Assembly: GCA_035294305.1 (NCBI GenBank)
Contig: DATGLD010000041.1
Coordinates: 70,670 to 134,669, forward strand
Direction of reading: 5' to 3'
Source of the DNA: DASRBN01 sp035294305
Lineage (GTDB): Bacteria > Chloroflexota > Ktedonobacteria > Ktedonobacterales > Ktedonobacteraceae
DNA length: 64,000 nt
A model generated the notes under the pieces. That model was not told the DNA's origin and did no database searches. It saw only the letters and a program-made list of their open reading frames with translations. Position 1 is the stretch's first letter. Every line of letters starts with the position of its first letter. The position numbers and the translations under genes were made by a program. Positions 7,265 to 16,589 of the stretch are shown piece after piece.

Positions 7265-10087
7265 TTATGTTTCTCTCTTAAATGCGCTTGCGGCGGGACG
7301 ATAGGGACGGATCATCCAGAGGGGGCGGCGCAAACCGTCGGGTCGATTGGTTTGCGGGCGAGTCATCGCCAACCACTCCTGATATACTTGATATGCTTTA
7401 CGTGGGTCGACATAGACATTTCCATACGCGTCTTCAGGGTGAGCAGCTTCAACCGTCACCTTCTGATGCCAGCAATGCATGCCGCTGATAGGGTCGGGAT
7501 GAACGGAGAAGGTGAGATTCTGGTGAACGCCGCCTTCGCGCCAGAAGATGCGCGCCGAGTCGGGATCACCGCTTTCAAAGGGCATAATGCCCTGCAACTG
7601 GCGCATATGCCAGGTTTCATCAGCTTCGCGTTTCAATTCGACCTGGGCCGAGGCCCAACGGTCCGTGCCCTGATCTGTATGTAAGCGCCAGCGCCCAAGA
7701 TGATGAGAGCAGGCGACGATACCGGGATGGATGCTTTCAGCGACCCAGGCGCGATTGACGAAATAGCCAATCTCAGTTGTAACGCGCACCAGGTCTCCGG
7801 TTTCCACACCGATGCGCCCGGCATCGACCGGATGTATCCAGACGGGATTGTTGTTCGATATCTCATACAGCCACCTGGCATTGCCGGAGCGTGTATGGAT
7901 GAGCGTGGGCAGGCGAAACGTGGGGATGAGCAGGTATTCGCCGCGTTCGGGGTCAATAGTAGAACGATGGACATGGCTGCGAATATAACCGGGAATGGTA
8001 TATTCGGGCCAACCCCATTCCTTCATCGTCGCCGAATAAAATTCCAGTTTGCGGGAGGGAGTAGGGAAGCCCTCATAGGCCCCGCCATCGATCATCACGC
8101 CGGTGGCAGCGCCATCGCGCGTGATTTTTCCGCTCGCCTCATCTACCTGGGCATCTTGCAGGTCGGATGGGGCCAGTTTCCGCTCATTCAAGGTGAAAAC
8201 GGGGGCCTTGTGCTGGGGAATCTCAAAGGCCCCATACTTCCGCATGTATTCCAGCGGTGAGAGATGCTCGCGCGCGGCGGCTTCCGGCAAGCCTGGTACG
8301 CTGTTCTCAAAAATCCAGCGGTAATATTCTTCGATAGAAAGCTTCGTTCCTGGGCAGTAGGGCGATTCGAAGTACTGGCGAATGCCGAGGCTGCCGTCAG
8401 GGTCAATGCGCCAGGAAAGCTCGATCCAGAACTCATCCTCTTCCCATACCTCGCCCGGATTGGCTTCGTAAGTGTAGCGAACAGGCTCGCCGTTACGTTC
8501 CCTGTAGACGCGCAGCACGGGCTGGCGATAGCCGATCCAGCGAGCGGCGTGCGTCTCCTGGCTCATCAGGTCATGGCGCTCGCTGCCGAGGCCCATAGGC
8601 AAGACGTAGTCGGCATACCAGGCCGTCTCGCTCCAGACAGGTGTCAGAGCGGCATGTAGTTCGACCTGCTGTTCGTTGGTCAGCATCTCGATCCAGGAGG
8701 TGCCGTCGGGGTTTGTCCAGACGGGGTTGTAGACACGGGTAAAGTAGGCGGCGAGCTTGCCGCGTCCTTCGCGCAAGAAGTAGGGCAGCAGGATGCTCAT
8801 TTCATAGTTAGCAAGAGGATATTCCGGCGGGAAAAGCAGTTCATTCCAGACTTCTGAGGGACGCGGTTTGAGAAATGGCGCGGGCACAAATTTATTCCAG
8901 TTATTGGGCGCTGTCCCGCCGGGAGTGCCAATACTGCCGGTAAGCACAGAGAGAAACCAGAGAGCGCGAGCAACCTGCCAGCCACCCAGATTACCGGCGC
9001 AGGCGGCTCGCCAGGTATGGGCGGCAAAGGCTGTGCCGGCCTCACCGATCTGGCGGGCAATGGTAATGATCGTTTCCTCGGGGAGTCCACTTTCATGGGC
9101 GGCGAAAGCGGGCGTATATTCCGCGTAAAGATCGATCAGCAGTTCGATGAAGCGCTCGAACGTTTGTGGCTCGCCAGGATGTTCAGCGGCCATGTATTCC
9201 TGCCAGTTGACCCAGCGGCGCATATATTCGCGATTGAAGAGGTTTTCCACCAGCAGGATGCGCGCCATTGCCAGCAGTACCGCCGCTTCTGAACCGGGCC
9301 AGGTTGGGAGCCAGTAATCGGCCATGCTGGCAGTGTTGGAGAGGCGGGGGTCCATAACCGCCAGCTTAGCGCCCTGCATCTTACCCTCTATGATGCGCTG
9401 CGCCTGCGGGTTGAAATAATGACCCGTTTCCAGGTGCGAGCTGATGAGCAGGATGAAACGCGCGTTGGCATAGTCGGGTGAGGGGCGGTCGGATCCGCAC
9501 CAGAGTTGGTAGCCGAAACGGGCAGCAGATGAGCAGACGTTGGTATGACTGTTATGACCATCCACGCCCCACGCACCCAGCACGCGCTCCATATAACCGT
9601 CGTGCCCGGGTCGTCCGACATGGTACATCACTTCATCACGGCGGCCCTCAATGATGGCGGCACGAATCTTTGTCGCGAATCTTTCCAGCACCTCGTTCCA
9701 GGTCGTGCGCTGCCATTTGCCTTCGCCACGCCTGCCCGCACGCTTCAGGGGATAGAGGATGCGCTCAGAATCGTTGACCTGGTTGATGGTAGCCGGGCCT
9801 TTGGCGCAGTTTCGTCCACGACTGCCCGGGTGGTAAGGATTGCCCTCGAATTTTTTGACACTTCCGCTCTCTTTATCAATATAGGCGAGCAGGCCACAGG
9901 CCGCCTCACAGTTGAAACAGATGGTCGGGATAATGGCGTAATGCTTTTCAACTTTGCGCGGCCAGGCTTTCGCATCATATTCGATCCAGTCATCCCATTT
10001 TTCCGGCGGTGGGCAGGAAGCGAGGTCTCGCACGGTCATCTGTTCGCCGCTGGGAGCAAAATGTTGTTTTAAAGGGATTTCGTTCAT
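7265..10087 (-). CDS. Molybdopterin oxidoreductase, catalytic subunit (SoeA/PsrA-like, no Tat signal)
   Basis: A 940-residue DMSO-reductase-family subunit. The N-terminal [4Fe-4S] site is C57, C60, C64, C94 (CFNCEAAC ... NCAKG), and a Cys near residue 185 (TNVCSSAA) fits the molybdenum ligand. The bis-MGD-binding C-terminal domain follows (about residues 740-900). There is no twin-arginine signal, so the enzyme should face the cytoplasm, as SoeA (sulfite dehydrogenase of the SoeABC type, about 970 residues) does, whereas PsrA/PhsA reductases are exported. Next to a persulfide dioxygenase, sulfite oxidation is the best guess, though thiosulfate or polysulfide reduction cannot be excluded. The ATG at 10087 with GGAGA 6 nt upstream is preferred to 10099. 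Confidence 0.78.
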   Translation of the reverse strand: MNEIPLKQHFAPSGEQMTVRDLASCPPPEKWDDWIEYDAKAWPRKVEKHYAIIPTICFNCEAACGLLAYIDKESGSVKKFEGNPYHPGSRGRNCAKGPATINQVNDSERILYPLKRAGRRGEGKWQRTTWNEVLERFATKIRAAIIEGRRDEVMYHVGRPGHDGYMERVLGAWGVDGHNSHTNVCSSAARFGYQLWCGSDRPSPDYANARFILLISSHLETGHYFNPQAQRIIEGKMQGAKLAVMDPRLSNTASMADYWLPTWPGSEAAVLLAMARILLVENLFNREYMRRWVNWQEYMAAEHPGEPQTFERFIELLIDLYAEYTPAFAAHESGLPEETIITIARQIGEAGTAFAAHTWRAACAGNLGGWQVARALWFLSVLTGSIGTPGGTAPNNWNKFVPAPFLKPRPSEVWNELLFPPEYPLANYEMSILLPYFLREGRGKLAAYFTRVYNPVWTNPDGTSWIEMLTNEQQVELHAALTPVWSETAWYADYVLPMGLGSERHDLMSQETHAARWIGYRQPVLRVYRERNGEPVRYTYEANPGEVWEEDEFWIELSWRIDPDGSLGIRQYFESPYCPGTKLSIEEYYRWIFENSVPGLPEAAAREHLSPLEYMRKYGAFEIPQHKAPVFTLNERKLAPSDLQDAQVDEASGKITRDGAATGVMIDGGAYEGFPTPSRKLEFYSATMKEWGWPEYTIPGYIRSHVHRSTIDPERGEYLLIPTFRLPTLIHTRSGNARWLYEISNNNPVWIHPVDAGRIGVETGDLVRVTTEIGYFVNRAWVAESIHPGIVACSHHLGRWRLHTDQGTDRWASAQVELKREADETWHMRQLQGIMPFESGDPDSARIFWREGGVHQNLTFSVHPDPISGMHCWHQKVTVEAAHPEDAYGNVYVDPRKAYQVYQEWLAMTRPQTNRPDGLRRPLWMIRPYRPAASAFKRET

Positions 10088-10182
10088 ATGTCTCTCCATT
10101 ATAGATACTCAGACCATCTCTGCGTGTGGTTTGTATATTCCTGCCAGGCAAAGCATCGTACTATTCCTTATTACGCGCGACA

Positions 10183-11811
10183 TTAACTCAGTGGGACGAT
10201 TTGTCCGGCGACTACAAAACAATGCTCATATGCAAAAAGGCCAACCAGGGCAAATAGCGATGCGACACCGCTGAGAGCAGGTTGGGCAACCGGAACAAAC
10301 AGGGCAACAATGAGTATGGCTAGAGGAACAACCGAACCAATGACGAAGAACTGGCCCCAGAAGATGCCTTGCAGGCCACCCCGGCTCATAAAGCGGGCCG
10401 CCAGGGCGACGTGGTTGTTGGCGTGAGGACCGAAGACTTCTAAAAAGATGAGCAACACATGTACAATGATAGCAATGAGCAGACTGATAGTGAAGAACGT
10501 GTCGATTGAGTTGCCGGGATGGAGCGCCCAGGCGAGTAGACTCAATGCGGCAGAACCGGCCAGGAAAGCCTGCACAAATAGAATAGGCAGCAAGAGCGGA
10601 CCCTGCCAGAAGTCACGTCCCTCGGCCTGTCCAAAGAGGAAGGCGGTGTAGCACGCGGCTCCAATGCCGAAGAGCGCGGTCGGAATGAGTAGCCACAATA
10701 AGACATTGACGAAGCCGGTGATCGCCGCCAGAAACCATGCCGCTTCGAGCAGGCCGAAGATGGCGAGTAGAAAGCCGCCCCAGACGAGCCAGGAGGTCGG
10801 ATTCGCCTTCGTCACGAGAAATAGCGCACGGTCGGGTCGCTTGAGGTCGGCCACCAGCAATAACAGCGTGAGGGCGATGAAAAAGCCACCAATGATGGGG
10901 GCGCCAATGCCGAGCAAGGCATTCATGACGCCAGTGATAGCTCCGTTTAGCCCAAAGAGCGCCAGGGCCAGAGTTGCCACGATCATTGTGCCGGCTCCGA
11001 TGGATTTCGTGCCCAGGTAGGTAGAGACTTTCCAGCCCCAGGGGGCGCTATTTTTGGGTGTATCATAGACGATTTGCGCCGTGGGTTTTCCGTCCTTCGT
11101 TTCGGACAATGGTGCATACGGTTTGAGCGGATTGATGGTTTTTAGCGTGCGGAGCGAGGTATTTTTCTCGATGTCGTTTTCATCTTCATAGCCTGGCTTG
11201 AGCAGGGTACTCCACATGGTCATATGCGGCAGCGCTTCTACGGCTGATTCCGGGTTGAGGGCAGCTTCATCCGCTCCTATATAATAGACATTAGGGCCGG
11301 TTCCCTGTTCGGGTTTGCGTGTGCGTACCGGTTCATGAGCAAGCAAACCGGCAATTTCGCTCTGTGGATTGTGCATGTCACCGGCGATGATGGCATGCTC
11401 TGGACAGACAACCACGCAGGCGGGTTCTAATCCAAGCTCGGTGCGGTGGGCGCAATAGTTGCACTTGGCGGCAGTATGCGTATTGGGTTCGATATAGAGC
11501 GCATCATAGGGGCAGGCCTGCATGCACGATTTGCAGCCGATGCAGCGCGAAGAATCAAAGTCCACAATGCCATCCTTACGCTTATAAAGAGCTTTCGTTG
11601 GGCAGATGGCAACACAGGGAGCGTCATCACAGTGGTTGCAGCGGTTGACGAGGAAGTAACGGCGGGAGTTGGGAAACTCGCCCTTCTCGATGTACTTGAC
11701 CCAGGTGCGGTAGACGCCGATGGGCACATCGTGTTCCGCCTTGCACGCCACGGTGCAGGCATGGCAACCGATACATTTGCGCTGGTCGATGACAAAGGCA
11801 TATTTCGTCAT
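10183..11811 (-). CDS. Fused Fe-S electron-transfer and NrfD-type membrane subunit (SoeB-SoeC-like)
   Basis: A 542-residue fusion. Residues 1-190 hold four [4Fe-4S] clusters' worth of cysteines in DmsB/PsrB order: CIGCHACTVAC, CNHCDDAPCVAICP, CIGCKSCMQACP and CNYCAHRTELG...CVVVCP. After a linker, residues about 265-540 form an NrfD/DmsC-like anchor of some eight helices with the family's ADLKRPDRA loop. The two parts are usually separate genes. The protein should carry electrons between the cytoplasmic molybdoenzyme and the quinone pool. No signal peptide is present. AAGGAT lies 9 nt before the ATG at 11811. It is the first gene of the operon, followed after 95 nt by the catalytic subunit. 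Confidence 0.85.
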   Translation of the reverse strand: MTKYAFVIDQRKCIGCHACTVACKAEHDVPIGVYRTWVKYIEKGEFPNSRRYFLVNRCNHCDDAPCVAICPTKALYKRKDGIVDFDSSRCIGCKSCMQACPYDALYIEPNTHTAAKCNYCAHRTELGLEPACVVVCPEHAIIAGDMHNPQSEIAGLLAHEPVRTRKPEQGTGPNVYYIGADEAALNPESAVEALPHMTMWSTLLKPGYEDENDIEKNTSLRTLKTINPLKPYAPLSETKDGKPTAQIVYDTPKNSAPWGWKVSTYLGTKSIGAGTMIVATLALALFGLNGAITGVMNALLGIGAPIIGGFFIALTLLLLVADLKRPDRALFLVTKANPTSWLVWGGFLLAIFGLLEAAWFLAAITGFVNVLLWLLIPTALFGIGAACYTAFLFGQAEGRDFWQGPLLLPILFVQAFLAGSAALSLLAWALHPGNSIDTFFTISLLIAIIVHVLLIFLEVFGPHANNHVALAARFMSRGGLQGIFWGQFFVIGSVVPLAILIVALFVPVAQPALSGVASLFALVGLFAYEHCFVVAGQIVPLS

Positions 11812-12249
11812 GAGTGCTCATCCTTTTCGCCGTTGAACAAGGGTATTACTCTTGATTATACCGTAAGCGGGAAAGAGGTGCTTGCCTGATCGATCTCTTT
11901 AAAATTTCTATCAATCTTCGCTCCCGACTTTTTTCTGCAACCCTTTACTCATCCCAACATTACCATATTTTATTCATTCTATCAAGTTATTTATTATATT
12001 CTATTTTGTTATGAAATATGGTTGCATGATAAGCGTTCTCAACGGCAAACAACATTAGATGATCCCCTTTCGCTACATTGGCCGTAACCCTGGCCGCAAG
12101 GTTATGGTATCGTATAGTTGTCTCTCACATGAGAGCCGAGGGGTTCTTTCTTCTTTTAAGGAAGAGAATGATGAAGGGAGTATTCAAGATGTCATCATCC
12201 AACCAGAAAGCCAGAGCCATCCAATTCCGCAACATGCAGTCCGGTTCGC
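11812..12249. other. Intergenic region upstream of the sulfur operon
   Basis: An AT-rich stretch (11890-12060) that should contain the reverse-strand promoter of the sulfur operon; no hexamer pair is clear. A short forward frame (about 12168-12359) with an AAGGA in front runs antisense into the lipoprotein gene and resembles no family; it may be a remnant. Confidence 0.4.
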
Positions 12250-12714
12250 CTATTCTCGTTCTGGTACCGGAACATATATTTCATGGCCGCCGGGTCCATT
12301 CAGCTGGCTGGCGAATTGCAAATGTGTATTCGGGGACACGATTGGAAACTGGTAGGTAAAGGTGTGCGTTGCCCCCGGCGGTATGCTGCCAACTGAATAG
12401 ATGATTCCTTCCTGCGATTGCGGGCTGCCCGGCTCTGATCTGGATGGGTTCTCTTTGATGATAAAGTTATGGCTCGAACTCCCGTTATTTGTGACGACGA
12501 AAAAATACGGTACGCCGGCCTGGAAGGTCTTCATAGAAGAACTAATACTTTTATCGGTGATCGTTACCCTCACCTGTCGCGAGGGTGTATACGTTGGAAC
12601 CGGCGTCTTCGTCGTCGTATTCGCGCCGCTTTCTGAGCTTTTTGAGCCACCACAGGCCGTTACGATAGCCACGATTATCAGCAGGACTATACCAAAAACA
12701 AGGCGATTCTTCAC
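12250..12714 (-). CDS. Secreted lipoprotein with cupredoxin-like domain
   Basis: A 154-residue protein with a textbook lipoprotein signal: basic start MKNR, a hydrophobic core of about 16 residues and the lipobox VTAC at residues about 17-20. A Ser/Thr/Pro linker follows, then a beta-rich domain (VRVTITDKSISSS ... PYFFVVTNNGSSSHNFIIKE) that looks like a sulfocyanin/plastocyanin-type fold, with one clear His in SHNF and another late His in GGHEIYV; a full copper site (Cys and Met) is not visible. It should sit on the outer face of the membrane. The GTG at 12714 is chosen because AGAGGA precedes it by 7 nt and it gives a canonical signal peptide; a GTG at 12744 would add 10 polar residues. Confidence 0.7.
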   Translation of the reverse strand: MKNRLVFGIVLLIIVAIVTACGGSKSSESGANTTTKTPVPTYTPSRQVRVTITDKSISSSMKTFQAGVPYFFVVTNNGSSSHNFIIKENPSRSEPGSPQSQEGIIYSVGSIPPGATHTFTYQFPIVSPNTHLQFASQLNGPGGHEIYVPVPERE

Positions 12715-12869
12715 AACTTTTCCTCTTTCCCTCTGATCTTTCACCTACTACTAGGGATACGAACTGCGGGTAAAAACTGCGTAAGAATCGGCCGATGGGG
12801 CTGTCCTGGCCGCCCAAAAGAGGACAGGGACAAGGCGCTGTCCCTACAGAACGGGTTCAAACGAACATG

Positions 12870-13922
12870 TCAGAGCCATCCACGGCGTTTGAAATACAGA
12901 ATCTGGATAGCGGTAATAACTGCCATTCCCGCCAACACATACCAGAACAGGTAGCCATTATCGTGCTCGACCTGTGGTAGATGACCAAAATTCTGTCCAA
13001 AAACGCCTGTGATAAAGGTGATGGGCATAAATATTGTCGCAATGATCGCCAGTTGTTTCATGACCACGTTCAGTCGATTCGATACCGTCGTCAGGTAGAC
13101 ATCCAGCATACCGCTCATCAAGTCGCGATAAGAATCCAGTATTTCAAAGGCACGCACGAGGTGGTCATGCACATCGGCAAAATAAGGCTCGGCTTTTGCC
13201 GGAATCAGTTTTCCAGTACGCGCTATTAACGCATTGGCAACCTCTATCTGTGGACTGATGACTCTTCTTAGCTGCGCCAGGGTTCTTTTCATGCGGAAGA
13301 TACGCACCTGTACATCGTTGGAGCCGCTGCTTACAGCCTCGTCCTCCAGATCGTCAATGATATCATCGATATCATCCAACACGGGGAAGTAGCTATCCAC
13401 CAGCGCATCGAGGAGGGTATACAAGAGAAACGGCATACCACGACTCATGATGTGCTCTCCTGAATCTTTTTCTCGCGCTTCCTGTTGCAACTTATCTATC
13501 CACTCGAAAGAGACGCGATGCGAGGTAATGATAGAATTTTTTGCGAAGACCACGTCCAGTTTAGGGGTCACAGCCTCACCGGTTGCGGGGTCAAAAGTCA
13601 TTCCATGCACAACCAGGTAGAAGTAGTTGTCTCTTTCAAGAAATTTGGCCCGCTCGTGCTCTTCGCACATTGTTTTGACAATGATAGGTTCGAGCTTGAA
13701 TATGTCACAGAGTTGAGTCTCACAGTCGCTACAATCGCCGGTGATATCGAGCCAGACCAATGTGTGTGGATCAAGCAGGATTTCAGGCAACGTTTCAAGT
13801 GGGATGTCTGTGCTAAGCTGGCCGTTTTTCCAGGCTATTACGCGTAGTTCCTGCTGTTGAGCGGGTAGCAATTTTCCCTGCTCTTCTCCTGGTTTAAGCG
13901 GTTTCTGTTCCTGTTGCTGCAT
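12870..13922 (-). CDS. corA: CorA-family divalent metal transporter (GQN variant)
   Basis: A 350-residue CorA-type channel: a soluble alpha/beta N-terminal domain, the long coiled helix ending near residue 290 and two C-terminal membrane helices (about 292-310 and 325-345). The signature loop after TM1 reads G309-Q310-N311 (TGVFGQNF) instead of the canonical GMN, a variant that also occurs in related transporters and may alter ion choice. The family moves Mg2+, Co2+, Ni2+ or Zn2+ as pentamers. The ATG at 13922 has GGAG 8 nt upstream; an upstream ATG at 14009 would add 29 basic residues and is less likely. The N-terminus is rich in Gln. Confidence 0.88.
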   Translation of the reverse strand: MQQQEQKPLKPGEEQGKLLPAQQQELRVIAWKNGQLSTDIPLETLPEILLDPHTLVWLDITGDCSDCETQLCDIFKLEPIIVKTMCEEHERAKFLERDNYFYLVVHGMTFDPATGEAVTPKLDVVFAKNSIITSHRVSFEWIDKLQQEAREKDSGEHIMSRGMPFLLYTLLDALVDSYFPVLDDIDDIIDDLEDEAVSSGSNDVQVRIFRMKRTLAQLRRVISPQIEVANALIARTGKLIPAKAEPYFADVHDHLVRAFEILDSYRDLMSGMLDVYLTTVSNRLNVVMKQLAIIATIFMPITFITGVFGQNFGHLPQVEHDNGYLFWYVLAGMAVITAIQILYFKRRGWL

Positions 13923-14070
13923 GCGATGCACTCCTTTTCGAGGGCGTAGACGATAAGCTGGTATGGTCAGAATAGTATCTGTTTTATTGCTGCTTCTGTT
14001 TTTAGACACGAGGGTAAGGTTTAGTACGCCTCATTTCCAGATCATTATATACCTCAGTTCATATGTGTAG

Positions 14071-14140
14071 GCATGAGGATGGACAAATAAATCGGCCGGG
14101 TCGCTATAGACCCGGCCGATTTATTTGTCCATCCTCATGC
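14071..14140. terminator. Perfect 32-bp stem hairpin
   Basis: Two perfectly complementary 32-nt arms (14071-14102 and 14109-14140) flank the loop GCTATA. The stem lies 10 nt beyond the stop of the queA-like gene and can act as a strong terminator for it. The length and perfection exceed ordinary terminators. Confidence 0.65.
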
Positions 14141-14149
14141 TTGCATATA

Positions 14150-15262
14150 TCAAGGCAAAATCAGGTGCAAATCTCCGAATTCATGCCAGAGGTAATGCTC
14201 GCGCAGCGCTTCGGCATAGGTCACTTTCAAATGTTCCAGCCCCGCAAGAGCCTCTAGCATCGAGAGGTGGGAAGCGCGCGGCTCGTGCAGACCTGTAAGC
14301 ATGCCATTCACGGCCCGGATGCCGCGCTGAGGTGTCACTATCACAGAGGTCCAGCCCTCGCCGGGATGTGTGGTTCCCTCGCTATCAGTAACCGTCTCCA
14401 GGGCGCGTACTACGGTCGTTCCGACGGCTATGATGCGCTTGCCCGTCAAATGCGCTGTATTTACACGTTGAGCCGTCTCCAGGGGTACGCGATAATATTC
14501 CTCGTAGGGTGGTTCGTGATCCTCAAGGCTGGCAACTCCAGTGTGCAAGATCAGGGGAGCGATCTGAACACCGCGCGCAACGAGACGCGTTATCAATTCA
14601 GGGGTAAAGGCACGCCCGGCAGAGGGCATCTCTGCGCTGCCCATTTCAGTTGCATAGACCGTCTGGTAATAGCTTGCGGGCCATTCCTGCTTCACGTAGC
14701 TATAGCGGATGGGGAAGCCGTAGCGCGCAAGGTAATCCTGCAAGGGATTAAGATACTCTACTTCGCCGTCAGGAGCGATGTAAGGAGAGGGCAGTTGCAA
14801 GGTGGCAATCCACAGGCGTGTGCGAGTTTGCGCGTTATTCCCGGCAAGTGGTTTGCCGGCTCGATCCGAAGAATAGGGTACGTGCAGCGTCACTGTCGCC
14901 CTGCCCGGCAGTTGTAGTGTCTCACCCGCTCTAGCATCGTAGAAAGGCTTCGTGCCGGTCTCACCAGGCTGCCGCACTTCGACGATCCACATATTCGCCG
15001 GAAGGTGGGTCGAGAGATGCAGTTCAAAAGGAGTACCGTCCCTGCGTGTGGCGTGCAAAGCCGCATTCATCGTGCCACTGGTATTGATTACCAGCAGGTC
15101 GCCGGCTTGCAGGAAATCTGGAAGTTCGCGAAATTGCGTATGCGCCACGCGGTTGTCCGCCAGGTATGAGATCATCAGGCGCACCTCGTCCCGTGCCAGG
15201 CCGCGCTCCTCGGGTGGCTCACCTGCCTCGAGTTCGGTTGGAAGTTCAAAATCGTATGGCAT
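14150..15262 (-). CDS. queA: S-adenosylmethionine:tRNA ribosyltransferase-isomerase (QueA) family protein
   Basis: A 370-residue protein that follows QueA from end to end: DNRVAHTQFRELPDFLQAGDLLVINTSGTM at the start (landmarks near residues 35-65), PSAGRAFTPELI in the centre, an ALILHTG-like segment, and RVNTAHLTGKRIIAVGTTVVRALE followed by the ending in which QueA closes over its substrate. QueA transfers and rearranges the ribose of SAM onto preQ1 in tRNA during queuosine synthesis. The central motif differs from the usual PTAGLHF, so this may be a paralogue with a shifted role. The ATG overlaps the stop of the upstream SDR (TAATG), so translation is coupled. Confidence 0.72.
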   Translation of the reverse strand: MPYDFELPTELEAGEPPEERGLARDEVRLMISYLADNRVAHTQFRELPDFLQAGDLLVINTSGTMNAALHATRRDGTPFELHLSTHLPANMWIVEVRQPGETGTKPFYDARAGETLQLPGRATVTLHVPYSSDRAGKPLAGNNAQTRTRLWIATLQLPSPYIAPDGEVEYLNPLQDYLARYGFPIRYSYVKQEWPASYYQTVYATEMGSAEMPSAGRAFTPELITRLVARGVQIAPLILHTGVASLEDHEPPYEEYYRVPLETAQRVNTAHLTGKRIIAVGTTVVRALETVTDSEGTTHPGEGWTSVIVTPQRGIRAVNGMLTGLHEPRASHLSMLEALAGLEHLKVTYAEALREHYLWHEFGDLHLILP

Positions 15263-15975
15263 TATGTTTTGCTGATTTCTTCTATCAATTTTCGGGCGGA
15301 ATAGCGCCCGCTGGGGCGCTGGCCTGTAATCAATTCGATCAGACCCGGCACACTCTCCTCTGGCAATGGGCGGTCGCTGATATCTTCGCCGGGAAAAGCT
15401 TCCTGGTGCATCTGCGTGCGCATATCGCCGGGATCAACCCAGTAGACACGCAGTTCAGGATTTTCGGCGGCAAGAATATTTGAAAGCTGTTCGAGAGCTG
15501 CTTTGCTCGATCCATAACCGCCCCAGCCTGCGTAGGCCTCGACACCGGCATCGCTGGTAATGTTCACCAAGCATGCCCCCGGTTTCAATTCGTGTTGAAG
15601 CTCTTGAATCAGGGCCAGCGGGGCGATGACGTTGGTGTGGTAGACGCGGCCAAGCACATCGAGCGGGTAGGCGAGCAGGTTGGGTTGCGGGCTCGGGCCA
15701 AGGATGCTGGCATTATTCACAAGCGCATCCAATCCACCGAGTTGCTGCGCGGCCTGCACAAGGGCGCGGCGATGAGTGGCATCCGTTACATCGCCAGGAA
15801 TAGCTATCACGCGCGTCTGCTGCGCAAGTTCCGCGCGGGCGGTTTCGAGGGCATCCGCACCGCGCGCATCGATGATGAGCAGCCATCCCAGGGTCGCGAG
15901 CTGCCGGGCCAGCGCCAGGCCAAGCCCACGGGATGCGCCGGTAATGAGAGCGGTACGAGTTGTTTGTGTTGTCAT
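15262..15975 (-). CDS. Short-chain dehydrogenase/reductase
   Basis: A 237-residue classical SDR with the cofactor motif TGASRGLG at residues about 12-19, the NNAS motif, a catalytic Ser in NITSDAG and Y-G-S-S-K (YxxxK). The substrate cannot be told. The ATG at 15975 has GGAGACC about 7 nt upstream. It shares a TAATG overlap with the queA-like gene, so the pair is probably one transcript; why an SDR should be coupled to queA is unclear. Confidence 0.85.
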   Translation of the reverse strand: MTTQTTRTALITGASRGLGLALARQLATLGWLLIIDARGADALETARAELAQQTRVIAIPGDVTDATHRRALVQAAQQLGGLDALVNNASILGPSPQPNLLAYPLDVLGRVYHTNVIAPLALIQELQHELKPGACLVNITSDAGVEAYAGWGGYGSSKAALEQLSNILAAENPELRVYWVDPGDMRTQMHQEAFPGEDISDRPLPEESVPGLIELITGQRPSGRYSARKLIEEISKT

Positions 15976-16189
15976 TTTCGGTCTCCGTTCCAATCAATTT
16001 GATCCTGTCTTATAGTATACCCCCAGAGCCGTACGCGACTTCAGACGAAAGGCCAGTTTTCTCCTGCACTTTGGTACAGTGGAAGAAGCCTCTGTAGAGA
16101 TCGTTTCCCCTCCAATGCCATTCTAGGTGGGCCAGGCTGAGAGATTCCAATTGCTTTAGTATGCGCCAGCTTATGGAGGAGAACAGAAA

Positions 16190-16471
16190 ATGGTTCCGAC
16201 ACCAACCAGCGCTGGCAGTCCGGTAAGCGGAACTGGCGAGCAGGTAAGTAGTGGGCAGACACATGTACAGAACTATCTGCAGCCGTTGCTCGAGCGTATT
16301 CAAGGCCACGAGATCGATCCCTCATCTGTGATTGCGCATCGCATGAGCCTGGATACGTCGAGTGCAAATACATTACGGCAAATGACGGAGGTTATTCACC
16401 AAAGGTTTCCTGGGTTGCCACTATACCAGGCCACCTCGCGTCGGGCGCAATCAAACAGGCTCTTATGCTAG
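16190..16471 (+). CDS. Small protein of unknown function
   Basis: A 93-residue protein with no family I recognise. It opens with a Gly/Ser/Thr-rich stretch (about 25 residues), then a likely helical core (VQNYLQPLLERIQGHEIDP) and a polar C-terminus; there is no signal peptide or membrane segment. The ribosome site GGAGGAG 7 nt before the ATG is one of the best in the window and argues for real translation. It stands alone, 118 nt ahead of the response regulator gene, and might be part of the same transcript. Confidence 0.5.
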   Translation: MVPTPTSAGSPVSGTGEQVSSGQTHVQNYLQPLLERIQGHEIDPSSVIAHRMSLDTSSANTLRQMTEVIHQRFPGLPLYQATSRRAQSNRLLC

Positions 16472-16589
16472 GGCCTGATAGTGATCCATAAAGCAGGGTA
16501 TCATATTCATAACTTTCAATCGTGTTCATGAGTGAAGAGGGTAGGAAGTCAATTTGTCGCTTCTATTTCTGAAGTCAGGGGGGTTCAAA

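Noticed and set aside
12168..12359. A forward open frame with AAGGA in front, MMKGVFKMSSSNQK and on
   Set aside because: It runs antisense through the 3' part of the lipoprotein gene and has no family content; possibly a remnant, but not enough to call a gene.
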